In this document: one piece after another, positions 1-11,639 of the stretch
How the letters are laid out: each line of letters opens with the position of its first letter
Numbering within the stretch: the first letter of the stretch is position 1
From: Mucidula mucida
Lineage: Eukaryota > Basidiomycota > Agaricomycetes > Agaricales > Physalacriaceae
Direction of reading: 5' to 3'
DNA length: 64,000 nt
Assembly: GCA_015501055.1 (NCBI GenBank)
Contig: JADNYV010000094.1
Span: forward strand, 1-64,000
The notes under the pieces: generated by a model
The model's input: the letters and a program-made list of their open reading frames with translations, nothing else
Databases searched by the model: none
What the model was told of the DNA's origin: nothing
Program-made: the position numbers and the translations under genes

Positions 1-513
1 ACAATTGTTTCCGCCCTTTGTTTGATCGGTTTTAAACATTCTTGTCTACACAAGCCTAATATATGAGTAAGCTCAGTTCTCATACTGTCGCTTTCTCTCC
101 TCACCAGTATTTGCTCTGGCAGGTCGTAACGGGTCCGTCCCACCTGTAGTATTGATCACGGCAGGTTTATCCGGTACGTGATACTTCGTATTCGCGTCGC
201 GTCGCGTCACTCACGCGGCGCACCTGCATGTCGGAACGGGTTTGTCCCACCTTTGTGAGAAATCGAGAGTGCTACGCTCGATGAACAAGTGAGTTGGAAC
301 TGGCGGGACTAGAGGTGCGGAAACCCGCAAATTCAAAACTGGATTATACTGACTACTGAACAGGCTTATATACTCTACGTGTATATATACCATAAATAAC
401 AATTGGAGGATTACATGAGTCGGCGGGAATGTTGGTGGTGATAACACCGGTGGAGTGCGCCGGCGTCGGAATGACCGGCATTCGAGTGCAGCAATGCACT
501 TGGTATGCCAACA
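1..513 (-). repeat. possible LTR fragment, unassigned
   Basis: No protein is recognisable in this stretch. Read on the minus strand, a segment starting at 513 begins TGTTGGCATACC, as many Ty1/copia-type LTRs do. It carries a promoter-like TATATAAGCC near 350-365 and runs off the window edge. No partner copy, target-site duplication or polypurine tract could be found, so this is only a suggestion. Bases 514-784 hold nothing I can identify. Confidence 0.25.
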
Positions 514-784
514 ACCTGTGCACTGCGCCACTTTATTTACTTCCGTATCATCATCAACTTCTTTGACTCTCACGCTTTACAAACACAAAAGTCTCATAGC
601 TATTTGTCTTTTTTCTTTGTTCCCTCATTGTTGTGTTGATGCTTATGCTTGCCTTACTCTTATGTCTCCTTACAAACATAACAATCTTGGACACTTGCCT
701 ATAAGTACAACCATTTGCTCAGACATTAACCTTTGAGTGGCACCCACAACTCTCAACTTGGAAATTTTCATCAACTCCTAGCCT

Positions 785-1303
785 TGTTAGCGACTGACTA
801 AGCCACGAGACTCAACCAGGTACCACAGCAAGAACTAAGGAAGCAAGCGTTCGCGTTCATAAGACTAGGCTAGGCCAGGTGTATAAACGAGATCGGAACT
901 AAAGTACAATGATACTACACTACTGCTTATATACTAGTAAGTCTGTGTTTGAGACTCCTTGTCCATACACATTTCCACTAGGGATGCTCCACACCCTTGA
1001 CCCAGTGTTGTATGCTACTAGTCCGTGAAACCATTAAATACGAGTGGTAACTGCATGTAAGTAATAATACTGAAACAACCATGTGTACTACGAGTGTCGG
1101 CGGTGTGTATACAATAGGGAGTCCATGAGGTATCGGCATGTATGATGTCATCCATGTGTTGGACGTGTGTCCAACATGAGTACGGCTTCGGTAATGAAAA
1201 GGAGTATGATTGGTGACGAAACAGATGATGAAACAGTCTGTTGGTTGATAAGACAAGGCCCCCGATAAGATATGAAAGTGTGAAAATATGGCGATTCATA
1301 ACA
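785..1303 (-). repeat. 3' LTR of the Ty3/gypsy element
   Basis: Near-identical copy of 6743-7271, with TG...CA termini. The two LTRs differ by roughly two dozen substitutions, all but about one being transitions, plus a gap of about 10 bases near the inner end. The open frames inside it are shadows without function. Confidence 0.92.
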
Positions 1304-1471
1304 TCACCCCCTCTTAAGGCGCAAGTTCCATTCTGCGCCAGAGTCACTCCATGAGGGCTGCAGAGGGTAGCGTGACGTCAAGGGGTTCGGTATCAGGCGG
1401 TGGCATGGGTCGGAATAAATGTGATGGAAATTGCGACATGGGGACTTCAATGCGAGCAAGTGCGGGTGGCT

Positions 1472-2835
1472 TCAGCTTGTTCGGATATTGTTGATGGAAA
1501 TCGCTGATGGCTTCGTCGGCATTTTTGAGATTGCATGCCGGTTCCCATGTCTGCTGTGTGTGCCATAACCCTTCCAGTGAACCTTATACTGAAAACCTCC
1601 GCGGTACTTCCGGGAATTCACCACTTTCTCAACCTCCCATTCCGGTTCGGCTCCTTCCAGCACAGGTGGTGGACGCGTGTCTCGGGGTTGTGTCGGAAAT
1701 TGGGGCTCGTGGTAAGGCGTCAACAGGGCCTCATTGAACACGGGATGGATGCTTTTCTATGTGGAGGAATCTGGAGCTTGTAAGAGCTCGTCCTGACTTT
1801 CTTGATCACTTTGAACGGCCCGAAGTGTTTGTCATCGAGCTTCTTCATTGGTCGGTCTGTGCTGAGATTCGTCCCTTCCAGCCATACTTTGTCGCCCGCC
1901 TTGTATTCTACTGCGTCTGTCCGCTTCCTGTCATAAAACCGTTTCATATCCTCCTTTGCCATCTTCAATGCTGACCCCACTTCGTCCCATGTTTTCCTCA
2001 TGCCGTCGGCAAACTCCTGCGCAGTCTCGTTTCTCGATGCCGTTTTTGGAGCGGTGCCTTTGTAGGGATGTCTGCCCATATCTGCGAAGAACGGAGTGAC
2101 TTTGGTCGCCGAGTGAACTCGATCGTTGTAAACGAATTCAGCAGAGGGTAGCCATTCGTGCCAGTTATTCTGATGGTAGTTGACAAATAACCGTAAGAAA
2201 TGTTCTATCTCTTGGTTCAGCCGTTCCGTCTGCCCATTTGCCTGTAGATGATACGCCATTGTAAAGTTTCCTTGTATGCCCAACAACCGGTACAACTCCT
2301 TCATGAAACGCGAGTGGTATTGTGGACCGCAATCATGTATCATCTGTCGTGGCATCCCATGTATGGGGAAAATGCATCACGGTAAATGCGGGCCATGCCT
2401 TCCGACGTCAGAGTGGTGTGTGTCGGTATGATGCGTAATCGCTTTGTGAAATGGTCCACAAACGTGCTGATCGCGTTGTATCCTCCTGATTCCGGCAGTT
2501 CTCCAATCATGTCCGTCCCTACTATCTCCCATGGCTCGCTTGGCACATCAATAGGATGAAGAGGTGCAGCCGGCTTCATGTGATGTGACTTTGTGACCTG
2601 GCATTTTTGACACCCTTCTACGTATTCACGGACGTCTCGGCTGATTCCTGGCCACCAATAGGTACGTGTGATCAGCTGAGGGTCTTGTATCGTCCGGGAT
2701 GCCCTGCAAGCTGTGCGTGTGATGCATTCCGATAACTTTTCCCCGCAATTCCTTGTCCTTCGGTATGTAAATACATCTTTCCACATAATAAGTCCATTTT
2801 CCTTCTCTTCCCATCCTTTTTCTTTGTTTTCTCAT
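1472..2835 (-). pseudogene. Pol part 2: integrase and chromodomain (broken)
   Basis: The N-terminal zinc-binding motif of integrase (H-x3-H ... CQKC) is at 2600-2780. The catalytic core follows, with GTDMIG and FVDHFTK near 2440-2530 and the second block at about 2330, where the usual R of DRGPQ is changed (HDCGPQ). The AYHLQANGQTER block lies near 2220-2260. A chromodomain (WEVEKVV...YKVHWKGYG) lies at about 1570-1650, which marks the chromovirus clade. Frames change near 2350 and 1730. Confidence 0.88.
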
Positions 2836-5021
2836 GCTTTTTGTACGTATCTGTCTTTGTTTCCTTTTCTTTGTTTGATTTTGTTAAGTAATTCGTCCTC
2901 CGGTGTATCTACTGTATGTAAAGAGAATTGAATTTGTGAAATAAAAAACTCCGGCTTGAGCAAAACAATGTTTTCGTTATCTTTTTCCCCCTTCTCAAGG
3001 CCTGTCATCCTTGACAAGGCATCAGCTTTCCCCATCGTCTTGCCCGGCTTGTGAATCATCTGTATGTCATACTCCGCCAACTCCGTAACCCATCTCGCCT
3101 GCCTCCGATTCAACTTCTGTGGCTTCCGGAAGTACTGGAGGTTTTGATGATCGGTAAACACCTCCACCGTTTCCTTTGCTCCAAGGAGATATTGTCTCCA
3201 GTCGTCAATCGAGTCCATAATAGCCATCATCTCTTTGTCGTAGATCTCATAATTGCGCTCTACTTGTTCAGCGCGCGAGACCGAAAGGCTACTGGTCTCC
3301 ATTTTCCGTCAACCAACTGGGAAAGAACCGCCCCGTTTGCATAGTTCGAGGAGTCTGCCTCGACTCAAAACTTGCCGTCGTCGTGTGGTACGATCAGAAC
3401 GGGTTCTTCCGTCATCCTCCGTTTCAACTCCTCAAACGCCTCGTGCTGCTCCATGCCCCAAACCCACTCGCCCTTCCCGGTTAGCGATGTCAATGGCTTT
3501 GCTACTCCCGCAAATCCCCGGATGAAACGTCGGTAGAAGTTGCAGAAGCCCAGGAATGACTGTACTTCCTTCTTCTTCGTCGGCTCCTTCCATTCCTTCA
3601 CTACGGCCACTTTTGCCGGATCCATCTTCACTTCTCCTCCTCCAACAATAACTCCCAAGTAATCTACAGTATGTGCCTCAAAACTACATTTCTCGGGTTT
3701 TAAATACAACTTATTTACTCGCAATATCTCTAGTACTCGTCGTACAATATGCCTATGTTCTTCCAAGTGTTCGTAAAAATAAGTATGTCGTCTAAGTAAA
3801 CTATAACATGTCCTTCATTGATCAACTCCTTCAGAATGTGATTCATGAACAATTGGAACGTCGCCGGCGAGTTTGTAAGTCCGAAGAACATGACTGAGGG
3901 CTCGAACAGGCCTCGGTTTGTTCTAAACGCCGCTTTCCACTCATCACCTTCTTTGATCCGGATGTTATTGTAACCCCATCGGACATCCATCTTTGTGAAA
4001 ACACTTTGCTCCCTTCAACTTGTCGATAAGCTCCTGGATCAACGGCAAGGGGTATCGGTTCTTGATTGTCATGTCGTTCAACTTCCGATAATCCTGTACT
4101 GGCCAAAGGCTTCCATCCTTCTTTTTGACAAAGAAGAAGGTGATGCCATAGGTGAAATTGATGGCCGTATACGTCCCGTCCGTATGTTTTCTTCCAGGAA
4201 CTCATCTAACGCCTTCTGCTTGGATGGACTAAGGGGATAAACCTTGCAGTCAACCGGTTTGGAACCAGGCGTGAGTTCTATTGCGTGATCCCAGGGTCTT
4301 CGCTCTGGTAGCTTGTCAAAGTCCGCCTTGCTAAATACATCGGAGAATTCCTCAATGTAAGGTGCAGCAGCGATGAAGGCTGTTGTGATCTCAGCTTTTC
4401 ACCGCTTTTGCAATAGTTGTCCCAGTCCATCCAAAACAACGCTCTCCTCCTCCAGCTTCTCTCTACATCTTCTCCTTCATCTTCGGCGAGTCGTACTTGG
4501 GTAGATAGCCGCAACGGTCTGGGCATCGATCAAAAGTCAATGTGGATTCCGTCCAGTTGATTGTGGGGTTGTGATATCGTAACCAATCTAGCCCCAAAAA
4601 GATACTTGTTTTGCCAAGATTGGTGACGGCCAACTCAATCTTTTCGGCGTGATCACTGATCTTCATCCGGACCTCCACAAAACCTTTGATTGCCCTCCCT
4701 CGTTTAGGGTTCCATCCGCATTGTAGACAGGGAGCTTGACCGGTAACTCCTTGATCGGGAGTCCGTTCTTCTCGACAAATTCTTTATTGACCAAGAACCC
4801 GTTGCTCCACTGTCAAGAAGGGCACTCGTTTCCCATTCAGAGCCTGTGTGTACGCTCTCTATGGTTACTCGGAGTTTCATGTCCTGCCCCTTTGTTCCCC
4901 GGATGTACTTCCTCGACTTTTTCAACTCCGTCACAACTTCCACCGCAGCTTCCTTTGTCAAGCTCTGATCGCCATCACCTTCTCTTCCGTCGCTTCTCTC
5001 TCTCTCCGCTCCGGCATCCAT
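2832..5021 (-). pseudogene. Pol part 1: protease, reverse transcriptase, RNase H (broken)
   Basis: Fragments in several frames read in order. An aspartic protease with ALLDSGATG lies near 4830-4870. A linker and the start of reverse transcriptase lie at 3843-4678. The polymerase core with YLDDILIF lies near 3775-3800. The thumb/connection domain is at 3365-3766, and RNase H with TDHQNLQYF and the tail KADALSRM is at 2990-3300. At least five frame changes separate these blocks. The motif set is typical of Ty3/gypsy Pol; none of it is translatable as one protein. Confidence 0.88.
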
Positions 5022-5291
5022 GCTCTCAAAATTCCCACTGCTCTCGCACTTTGTCCTCTCTTAGCCGTTGTGCGATCCACTCGGGCGTATTTGGCTCAAA
5101 TCTTTCTTTCGCAGGTTTTGGTGGTAAGTCGTTGATGATATTTTAGATGTTTCAGTACCCGTACTGTAAATAGATTCTGCATCTGACGACCCTTCCCTTG
5201 ATGGCTGCTCCGGCAGGACTGCGTCTACTGCGGGAGCTTCGCAAAACCCACTCTTTGGCCAACTTCTCTTCTCCTCGTCGTTCATTTTGGT

Positions 5292-6143
5292 TCATAGCCC
5301 CCGAATCGTCTGGGGTTGACCCTTCTTCGGACAGAACCTGCTAATGTGGCCGTGTTTGCCACAGCTGAAGTAAAGTCCTCTTCGATGTGCGTTGTTGATG
5401 TCCATCGGCCTGCCGGTTCCTCCATAGGTAACACCAGTGGCATCTCGTTGTGTGATCAGCATTGGGGGTGGGTTCGTAGGATTGGCTCTTGATGTAGCCG
5501 CCTGCGGAGCTAGGGGCCGGGACTGCATGCCGGACCTCTTGCTCGCTGTCCGCCTTCTCCACAGCTGATCAATCTGAATGATTTGTGCCTTCCAATCCTT
5601 GTACTTCTCTGGCAACCCGTCTCGGCTGCCATAGATCTGATCAATGATCTTCTCGTTGACATTGGTCTCGAGAAGTCGCACAACAAATGTGTCATCCTTC
5701 AAATATCCTGCCTGAGTGAGCAGAACCTCAAACTTCTGGAAGAAATCTTAAGCGGTGTCTTGCCCCTGGCGCAACCGCTCGATCTGGTCTTGCGCGAGGT
5801 TGGAATCCATAAATCATTCCTTCAAATCTTCCTTGAACTCCGTCCAAGAGACTGTTCATTCCTCTTCTTCCTCGTCAAAGTTCTGGTCCAAGTAGTTCTG
5901 GACCCATGCATTTACGTAATCTCCTCGGATATAGGAAAGAACAACATCGATTCTTTCGGAGTCAGATGTGAGGTTGTTCTTCTTGTCACGGATATATGTG
6001 AACATCGATCGCCACCAGCTCTTGTACTTGACCTTGTCCCCGTCATAGTCATAAGGCTTGTTGACAAGGGATTGGCCTTTGGTTTCAACATCGGCGTGAT
6101 GAGCGGGTGTGTGAGGAGCGGTTTTGGGTGCTTCGTTGGACAT
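5292..6143 (-). pseudogene. Gag of the Ty3/gypsy element, broken
   Basis: The frame starts at the ATG at 6143 and is interrupted by stops near 5852, 5818 and 5747. All three could arise from C-to-T or G-to-A changes in tryptophan, arginine or glutamine codons. The C-terminal part (5292-5702) has the capsid tail and a CCHC zinc knuckle near 5340-5385. The first cysteine of the knuckle is replaced by tyrosine (YFSCGKHGHISRFC), again explained by one transition. The capsid-like region precedes an arginine-rich stretch, as usual for this family. Confidence 0.85.
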
Positions 6144-6742
6144 GATGAATCGGGGGTGATAGGATCGGAGAGTGAAAGGATGAAAGTGGGGATATGGGAG
6201 ATGCGGATTTGATGAAACGGGTGAAGGAATAGAGGTTTGGATGAATAGGGAGGAGTCGCCTAGATCTGAAATAGAATCCAGGACTTGGTAGGGTGAGGAA
6301 TGATGGTGTGTATCGTAAGGTAAGTAAAGTAGGTAGGTATCGTAACTGTCTACACTATTTTACCGACTACTGACTATGTATCTACGGAGCCCAAGAGCTC
6401 GTTACAAGTTCGCAATTGCCCAGCTGACGTCCCTCTGGTGTGAGGTAAGCCGAAGTTTTCCTGGGAACGGGGGTTGACCCGTAAACAGCGCCCACTGAAG
6501 TGCAACTGCCAAAAGTTCGTTCTCGTGAGAGCGGCTACTTCCAGCACCCGAGGCAGTTATCTCTAACTGTTAGCCGGCGCTACTGGGACCAATACACACG
6601 TATGCGGACGTGCGCTGGAATTAGGAATCCGTTGATCTGTAAACAGGAAAGGGGATGGGTGAAATGTGTGATGATCAAACAGCGAAGTGCTGATCGACGA
6701 TCAGGGATGTGTGGTAGGTGGTAGAAAGGAGTTCCGATCTTC

Positions 6743-7271
6743 TGTTAGCGACTGACTAAGCCATAAGACTCAACCAGGTATCACAGCAAGAACTAAGGAA
6801 GAAAGTATTTGCGTTCGTAAGACTAGGCTAGGCCAGGTGTATAAACGAGATCGGAACTAAAGTACAATGATACTACACTACTGCTTATATACTAGTAAGT
6901 CTGTGTTTGAGACTTCTTGTCCATACGCGTTTCCACTAGGGATGCTCCACGCCCTTGACCCAGTGTTGTATGCTACTAGTCCGTGAAACCATTAAATACA
7001 AGTGGTAGCTGCATGTAAGTAATAATACTGAAACAACCATGTGTGCTACGAGTGTCGGCGGTGTGTATACAATAGGGAGTCCATGAGGTATCGGCATGTA
7101 TGATGTCATCCATGTGTTGGACGTGTGTCCGACATGAGTACGGCTTCGGTAATGAAAAGGGGTATGATCGGTGACAAAACAGATGATGAAATGGTCCGTT
7201 GGTTGATAAGACAAGGCCCCCAATAAGATATGATAAGATGTGAAAATGTGAAAATATGGCGATTCATAACA
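6743..7271 (-). repeat. 5' LTR of the Ty3/gypsy element
   Basis: Partner of 785-1303. On the minus strand it starts TGTTATGAATCGCC at 7271 and ends CTAACA at 6743. The bases just inside it (revcomp of 6720-6742) do not begin with the usual TGG of a tRNA primer site, so the primer tRNA is unclear. Confidence 0.92.
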
Positions 7272-7388
7272 GACCAATCCGTTGACCGTACTCCAAGATT
7301 GCTCACGGTACGGGTACCATAACCCATATGCCGTACTGTATGCACCGTACATACGGTACGGCGCACATCCCTATCACTATCTCCCATA

Positions 7389-8246
7389 ATGCGTGCTCAA
7401 CACTCCCTCCTCCCCAAAAGTAGCCGAGACACCGCCGCGGTCATACGTCTTTACACCATTCCGTCTGAAGAACTAGCTCCTCTCATTCCGCCACTAATAT
7501 CCCACTGGTATACCAGCGACTACTGGAACAAAACCCCAGTGTGACAAAGCATTGAAGAGCTCTTACGCGACCGCGCGCTCGCGTCCCAAACCACGCCCTC
7601 CGATCCTATTGTTGGTTCTCTCCGACTTGAACTATCTCTTCCCTCTCGGAACGCAAGAGACGCTGCAATCAAGGCGTTTATCCTCGACCACGTCGTGAGT
7701 TCGCTTCCGAACGCAAGTATGGAGCTATATCGTGACGTGTTAGTCCGTATTGTCGAGCGCGCCCTCGATGTGGAGCAAACCGTTATTTTGGATGCAAACG
7801 ATCTCTTATTCTACCTCGACGCGCCAGCGCCGTGGGCGCCTCGAAGTAAATCTGACAGAATGGCTCTCCACAGTATTGCCATGAACGTCAGAAGCGCCGA
7901 CAAAATGTGTCCGTTTGTTTCGGATCTTCTGGAGTGGCTGCAAGACCCAAACTGGCCCGTCGCTCCTGGCTGTTGCGAGCAACTCAAGCGGTTTCCCGAG
8001 GTGGTGATCAATCCAATCAGGGATCTGCTAAGGACCAGCGATGATGATTTTTGGATGATGCAGTTGCTCATCTTCTTAGAGCATAACATCGAGGGTGCGA
8101 TGAGGGAGCAGGCGAGGGAGGAAGTAGAGGAGATGGTGAGGAATCCTGCGGAAGAATCCATCGATTCCGGGACGTTAGAAGCTGCTCAAGACTGTTTATC
8201 AGCTATGAATGAGTGGAGAGATGCCGCGACAGCAGTCGCGATGTGA
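7389..8246 (+). pseudogene. DUF5071-like protein interrupted by one in-frame TGA
   Basis: From the ATG at 7389 a single frame runs 286 codons to a stop at 8244-8246 but contains a TGA at 7542-7544 (codon 52). One transition from CGA or TGG would explain it. No GT-AG intron of normal size removes it. The C-terminal half has the pattern LEWLQDPNWPVA... followed by a helical block with DDDFWMMQLL, which resembles the DUF5071 family, mostly described from bacteria. That assignment is from memory of the family pattern. Translation could also restart at the ATG at 7716. The LTR at 6743-7271 ends only 117 bases upstream, so the promoter may be altered. Function unknown. Confidence 0.55.
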
Positions 8247-8960
8247 TTAATCTATAATGGTCATGTTGCAGCTCAGAATACTGACGCGAGTATACATATG
8301 GTCCATGAGGTCCGTGAAAATCTGCGTGTCATCATATTCACGTTGCTGACATTCACCACTTGCCTGTCATTTATGCCACAGTGATACGCCCTCGTTTTGA
8401 AGTGTCAATGTCTTCATCTATGCGTCTATATGTTGCTAGTATTGTTTTTGCTAAGAGGCATCAACCCAATCCAAGACAGGACCAGTCACGACAATAATTG
8501 GGAATGTTTATTGTTGCTAGGTTGTCCCGAAGTCAAGCACGTTGGCGATGCGCTCGATAGATCAACGAACAAGATTGGCAACCTAGACGCCGAGTTCAAA
8601 GATTCAAACTTTGGCAATAAGGTGAGTGTGTGCAGCTTCTTTCTCAAATACTCCGAGCACTGTCGCAGGCAAGTGCGAAGAAGGCAAAGTTGTGCGGAGT
8701 ATACTACTTAGTCACTCTTCAAGTCTAAGTAATAAGTAATGGCACCTCGGGCAAATTCCTTCTCAAGGAGCTAGGCGACTCGTAGCCAGGTGAGGCTCAA
8801 GCTTGAGTCATTGTAGCTGTAAGTCTTTCGGAGAACCAGATGACTTGGGAAGGAATGGCGCGACATACCTTCAACTTTGCCGTCGGCAATCACTGGCTGA
8901 AGTTGGGCCGGCATTTTTGAACTTGCCTCCCCCCACCACATTGTCCGTTCTTATTCCTCA
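8247..8960. other. intergenic, no gene seen
   Basis: About 700 bases between the DUF5071-like gene and the F-box gene. A frame at 8397-8711 lacks an ATG start and family features. I see no repeat or RNA gene. Confidence 0.5.
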
Positions 8961-10249
8961 ATGGTGTATCCTACTGACACGTCTGCCTCTAGCACTATGG
9001 CAACCATTCCGCAAGAGCTAATAGACCTTATCATTACACAAATCGACCTAGATGACTGTCGTGCTTCGCAAACTCTATCCTCCTGCTGCACCGTCGCGCG
9101 TTGTTTCCTTTCCACCAGTCGTGCCCGCCTCTGGAGCCGATTTACAATACTGGAGAACAGTACCAGTGCTGCAGAACTTCACGATATGCTTGTCTCCTCT
9201 GGAACTCTGGCGCCCCTCGTCCGAACCATAGCCATATGGTGTTTTGAGGATCTCCGCATGGAGACCTTACGCCTTTTCAACAACGTCACCCACGTTGAAT
9301 TCATGGGAAGACTGGAATTTCTCCCTGACGAGGTTGCCGAGTATATCGCAGAATCATGGAATGTCTCGGCCATCACTTTTCGAGAGACAGCGTTCGATGA
9401 CATTTGCATGGACTTGATCCCTCTCTTACATGAATTCTCTAATTTAAAGGAGATTAGGTTCTTGTATTGCGAATGCCGTGGATATCGCCTTACTCATGAA
9501 GACGTTGCGGGTCGGAGAGCTTACGCAAACGTGGTTGTGTCCGCACCCGAATCACTGTACATGGATCTCACATCCTCTGGCATTGGCATTACCGAGATCA
9601 TCCTGGCGAAACCCTGGATATTCTCATTGGAGCGCGTAAGGTGCCTCACCTTGGCTTTTCACCCTCAAGAATCCATCTCAGAAAGAAGCGAGGCCACGAT
9701 GCACAAGATCTTCAATGCGCTGCCGCAGCCACTGCAAGAATTGTCCTTGAGACACCACGATTCATGTGGGTGCGCATCTTCTTGTTATCTCGGGACTTTC
9801 TTAGTGTTTTGTCAGTATCGTTGGAGGATGATTCGAAGCTCATTCCTATAGCCCGTATTCCTCACATATCGTTCGACATATATCAGGGCAACAGACCGCT
9901 CGAGACAATGAAATGGTGGATCAGGAATCTGCAGGATGCGTGGGCGAATCAGAGGGATAGCTGGGCCATACGTGAGATTCATGTCAATGTCATCATCGAC
10001 TCCTGGGAGCGCTATGTCGGCAAAGGCGTCTTCGACGACCTCCTTGTGCCAGACGTCTGGATATCATTGGACGAGATCTTGGCAGCAGTTCCGTTAATAA
10101 AGTTGGTTGTCCGTGTTCACGCTGCTCAGAGCATAGACGACGAAGAGGTGTTGGAGTTTGAGCCATTGCTCAAAGGGCTTTTTCTGCTGTCAAGGAAGCG
10201 AAAAGAGTTCTTCTGGGTCGAAACGTTGCGTCTTTTAAACTACTCTTAG
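8961..10249 (+). CDS. F-box-like LRR protein, two exons
   Basis: Spliced model 8961-9765 plus 9816-10249 gives 412 residues. The 50-base intron (GTGGGT...TCAG) restores the frame at an otherwise apparent frameshift. The N-terminus (IPQELIDLIITQIDLDDCRASQTLSSCC) is a short F-box of the basidiomycete type, followed by leucine-rich repeats (e.g. LQELSLRHHD, LIPIARIPHISFDI). Such proteins are thought to be substrate receptors of SCF ubiquitin ligases; the substrate is unknown. The ATG at 8997 (MATIPQEL) fits the family start equally well. It stands alone, with no operon-like context. Two more F-box genes lie in this window. Confidence 0.85.
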
Positions 10250-10459
10250 AATCTAGCATGGAATGTACACGAAGCCAAAATCGATTTGGAGACAACAAAC
10301 AGATACATATGATCGTACAATGCGAAGCTTCACAGAAGTTCGTGTGGGGACATAACTGAAACCGAAGGCAGAATAAATAAAGGGCAGCTGCCCTGGCCCT
10401 TTGGTGAATAAATACTAGTCACCTCTCATTCAAACGTGCATGCACAAGCCCTCCTCAAC

Positions 10460-10735
10460 CTAGTAGTAGAAAGCCCGTTTCTCTTTCCCCTCCTTGGATG
10501 TCTTCTTCTTCCGCGGGAGAGCGCCTCCCAAAATGGTTGACCACATAGTCGGGCCTTTCGGCGGAGTCAGGTTCGGGGGAGGAAGGTTTTCAATAAAGAA
10601 AGTGACGCCACGGCGCTCTCGAAGAGTAAGCCCGGGTACTGATGATGATTCAGAGCTAGTCTGAGTGTTCAGGGAGCTCGACGAGCTCATGGATGATATC
10701 GAATCAGAACGTGTAGGCATGATGCGGGATTCCAT
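10460..10735 (-). CDS. small serine-rich protein, unknown function
   Basis: A single exon of 91 residues. Residues 10-35 are almost all serine, threonine and asparagine, followed by a proline-rich middle (ENLPPPNLTPPKGPTMW) and a lysine-rich end (ALPRKKKTSKEGKEKR). There is no signal peptide or membrane segment. A TATATA box lies about 130 bases upstream of the ATG on the same strand, which supports a real gene. I do not recognise the family; it resembles small conserved regulators of fungi only in composition. Confidence 0.55.
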   Translation of the reverse strand: MESRIMPTRSDSISSMSSSSSLNTQTSSESSSVPGLTLRERRGVTFFIENLPPPNLTPPKGPTMWSTILGGALPRKKKTSKEGKEKRAFYY

Positions 10736-10865
10736 GGCAAAATGAATGACTGTGGTAGAGAGCGCGATAAATGAATGTGTGTGGCGAAGGTGCGCTGCCT
10801 GAGCGATACTGCTGAGGTCGATGATGGACGTTGTCTGTGCATTTCAGGCAACAAAAGCCAGTCGC

Positions 10866-10871
10866 TATATA
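10866..10871 (-). promoter_or_regulatory. TATA box of the small serine-rich gene
   Basis: TATATA on the minus strand in GTATATAGC context, about 130 bases before the ATG at 10735. Spacing fits a transcription start some 30-50 bases further down. Confidence 0.4.
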
Positions 10872-11639
10872 CGCTCTCCTTTGTGGCAGTGATCGTGTTA
10901 CCGCTATGCACACTGTGCAGTTGGCAAGGCCCAGATTCCCCTCCTATAATGTTCAGGGCCTTCAGGCTTCATATCGTTTGCTTCCACGGGGGCCACCGGC
11001 GGTGATACCACGATTTGTGCAATTCGCTACCAACTATCGTGAGGTTGACATATGGGGAGCGCCACGATATACATAAATTCCTTAGTTACATAACAGTACG
11101 TCTGTCATCGTGGAGTTTGCGAGGTCCCGGTTATCAGATGGCCTTGAAAGAATGCACCCCCGCCGAGTTCGACGACGTTTTCCATGGTTGTCGATACGGC
11201 AACTTCCTTCGTGTTGTGGTGAATCCGCATAGATAATGTTGTAATATGCTACCATTTGCTTGGTAGTAACAGCGTCAGGAGGAACGGCGGCAAGTATTCA
11301 GTAATGATACCTGTACCCCCGTAGATCGGAGGTAACAAACAAGGCTTGCCTGCGTTTGCGAATGAAATGATCCTACCATCGGCCAACGCGTGCGAGGAAT
11401 GAATCTTCTTCTCCCATTGAACCTGTAACCTATAATCTTGTTGCACTGCTGCTGAAAGGGAGGCGGTTGAAGGCACAGAAGAGGGTAAAGTGTAGTATCG
11501 CTATATGGCGTCTATAGGAGCGAAGTCGGACGCGGAATATCAGCCACGCGTGGAGGGTTTGAGCCCACATCCCTTGTCGTTCCTAGTGTTGATTTTGGCG
11601 TGGCGCCGTGCCAATGCTATTGATTCACTGACATCCGTA
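10872..11639. other. intergenic, no convincing gene
   Basis: Roughly 770 bases upstream of the small gene. Frames here are short and lack known motifs. Part may belong to the decayed gene that follows. Confidence 0.4.

Larger units (their letters stand above)
785..7271 (-). mobile_element. degenerate Ty3/gypsy chromovirus LTR retrotransposon
   Basis: This is a complete but decayed element of about 6.5 kb, transcribed on the minus strand. It has two LTRs of 519 and 529 bases with TG...CA ends, at 785-1303 and 6743-7271. Reading leftward the interior holds Gag with a zinc knuckle, aspartic protease (DSGA), reverse transcriptase (YLDD), RNase H, integrase and a C-terminal chromodomain. That order is the one known for Ty3/gypsy chromoviruses. 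A purine tract (AAGAGGGGG) lies directly inside the 3' LTR at about 1304-1316. Frames are broken many times and Gag has several stops, so the copy cannot be autonomous. No target-site duplication is visible: agcct lies on one side and gacca on the other. Confidence 0.93.

Noticed and set aside
978..1347. Open frames in the left LTR (and 6936-7387 in the right)
   Set aside because: They lie inside matching LTRs, differ in length between the two copies and show no protein family.
8397..8711. 104-codon frame between two genes
   Set aside because: No ATG at its start and no recognisable feature.
9641..9851. Apparent frameshift in the first F-box gene
   Set aside because: A 50-base GT-AG intron at 9766-9815 joins the two frames and gives a continuous LRR protein.
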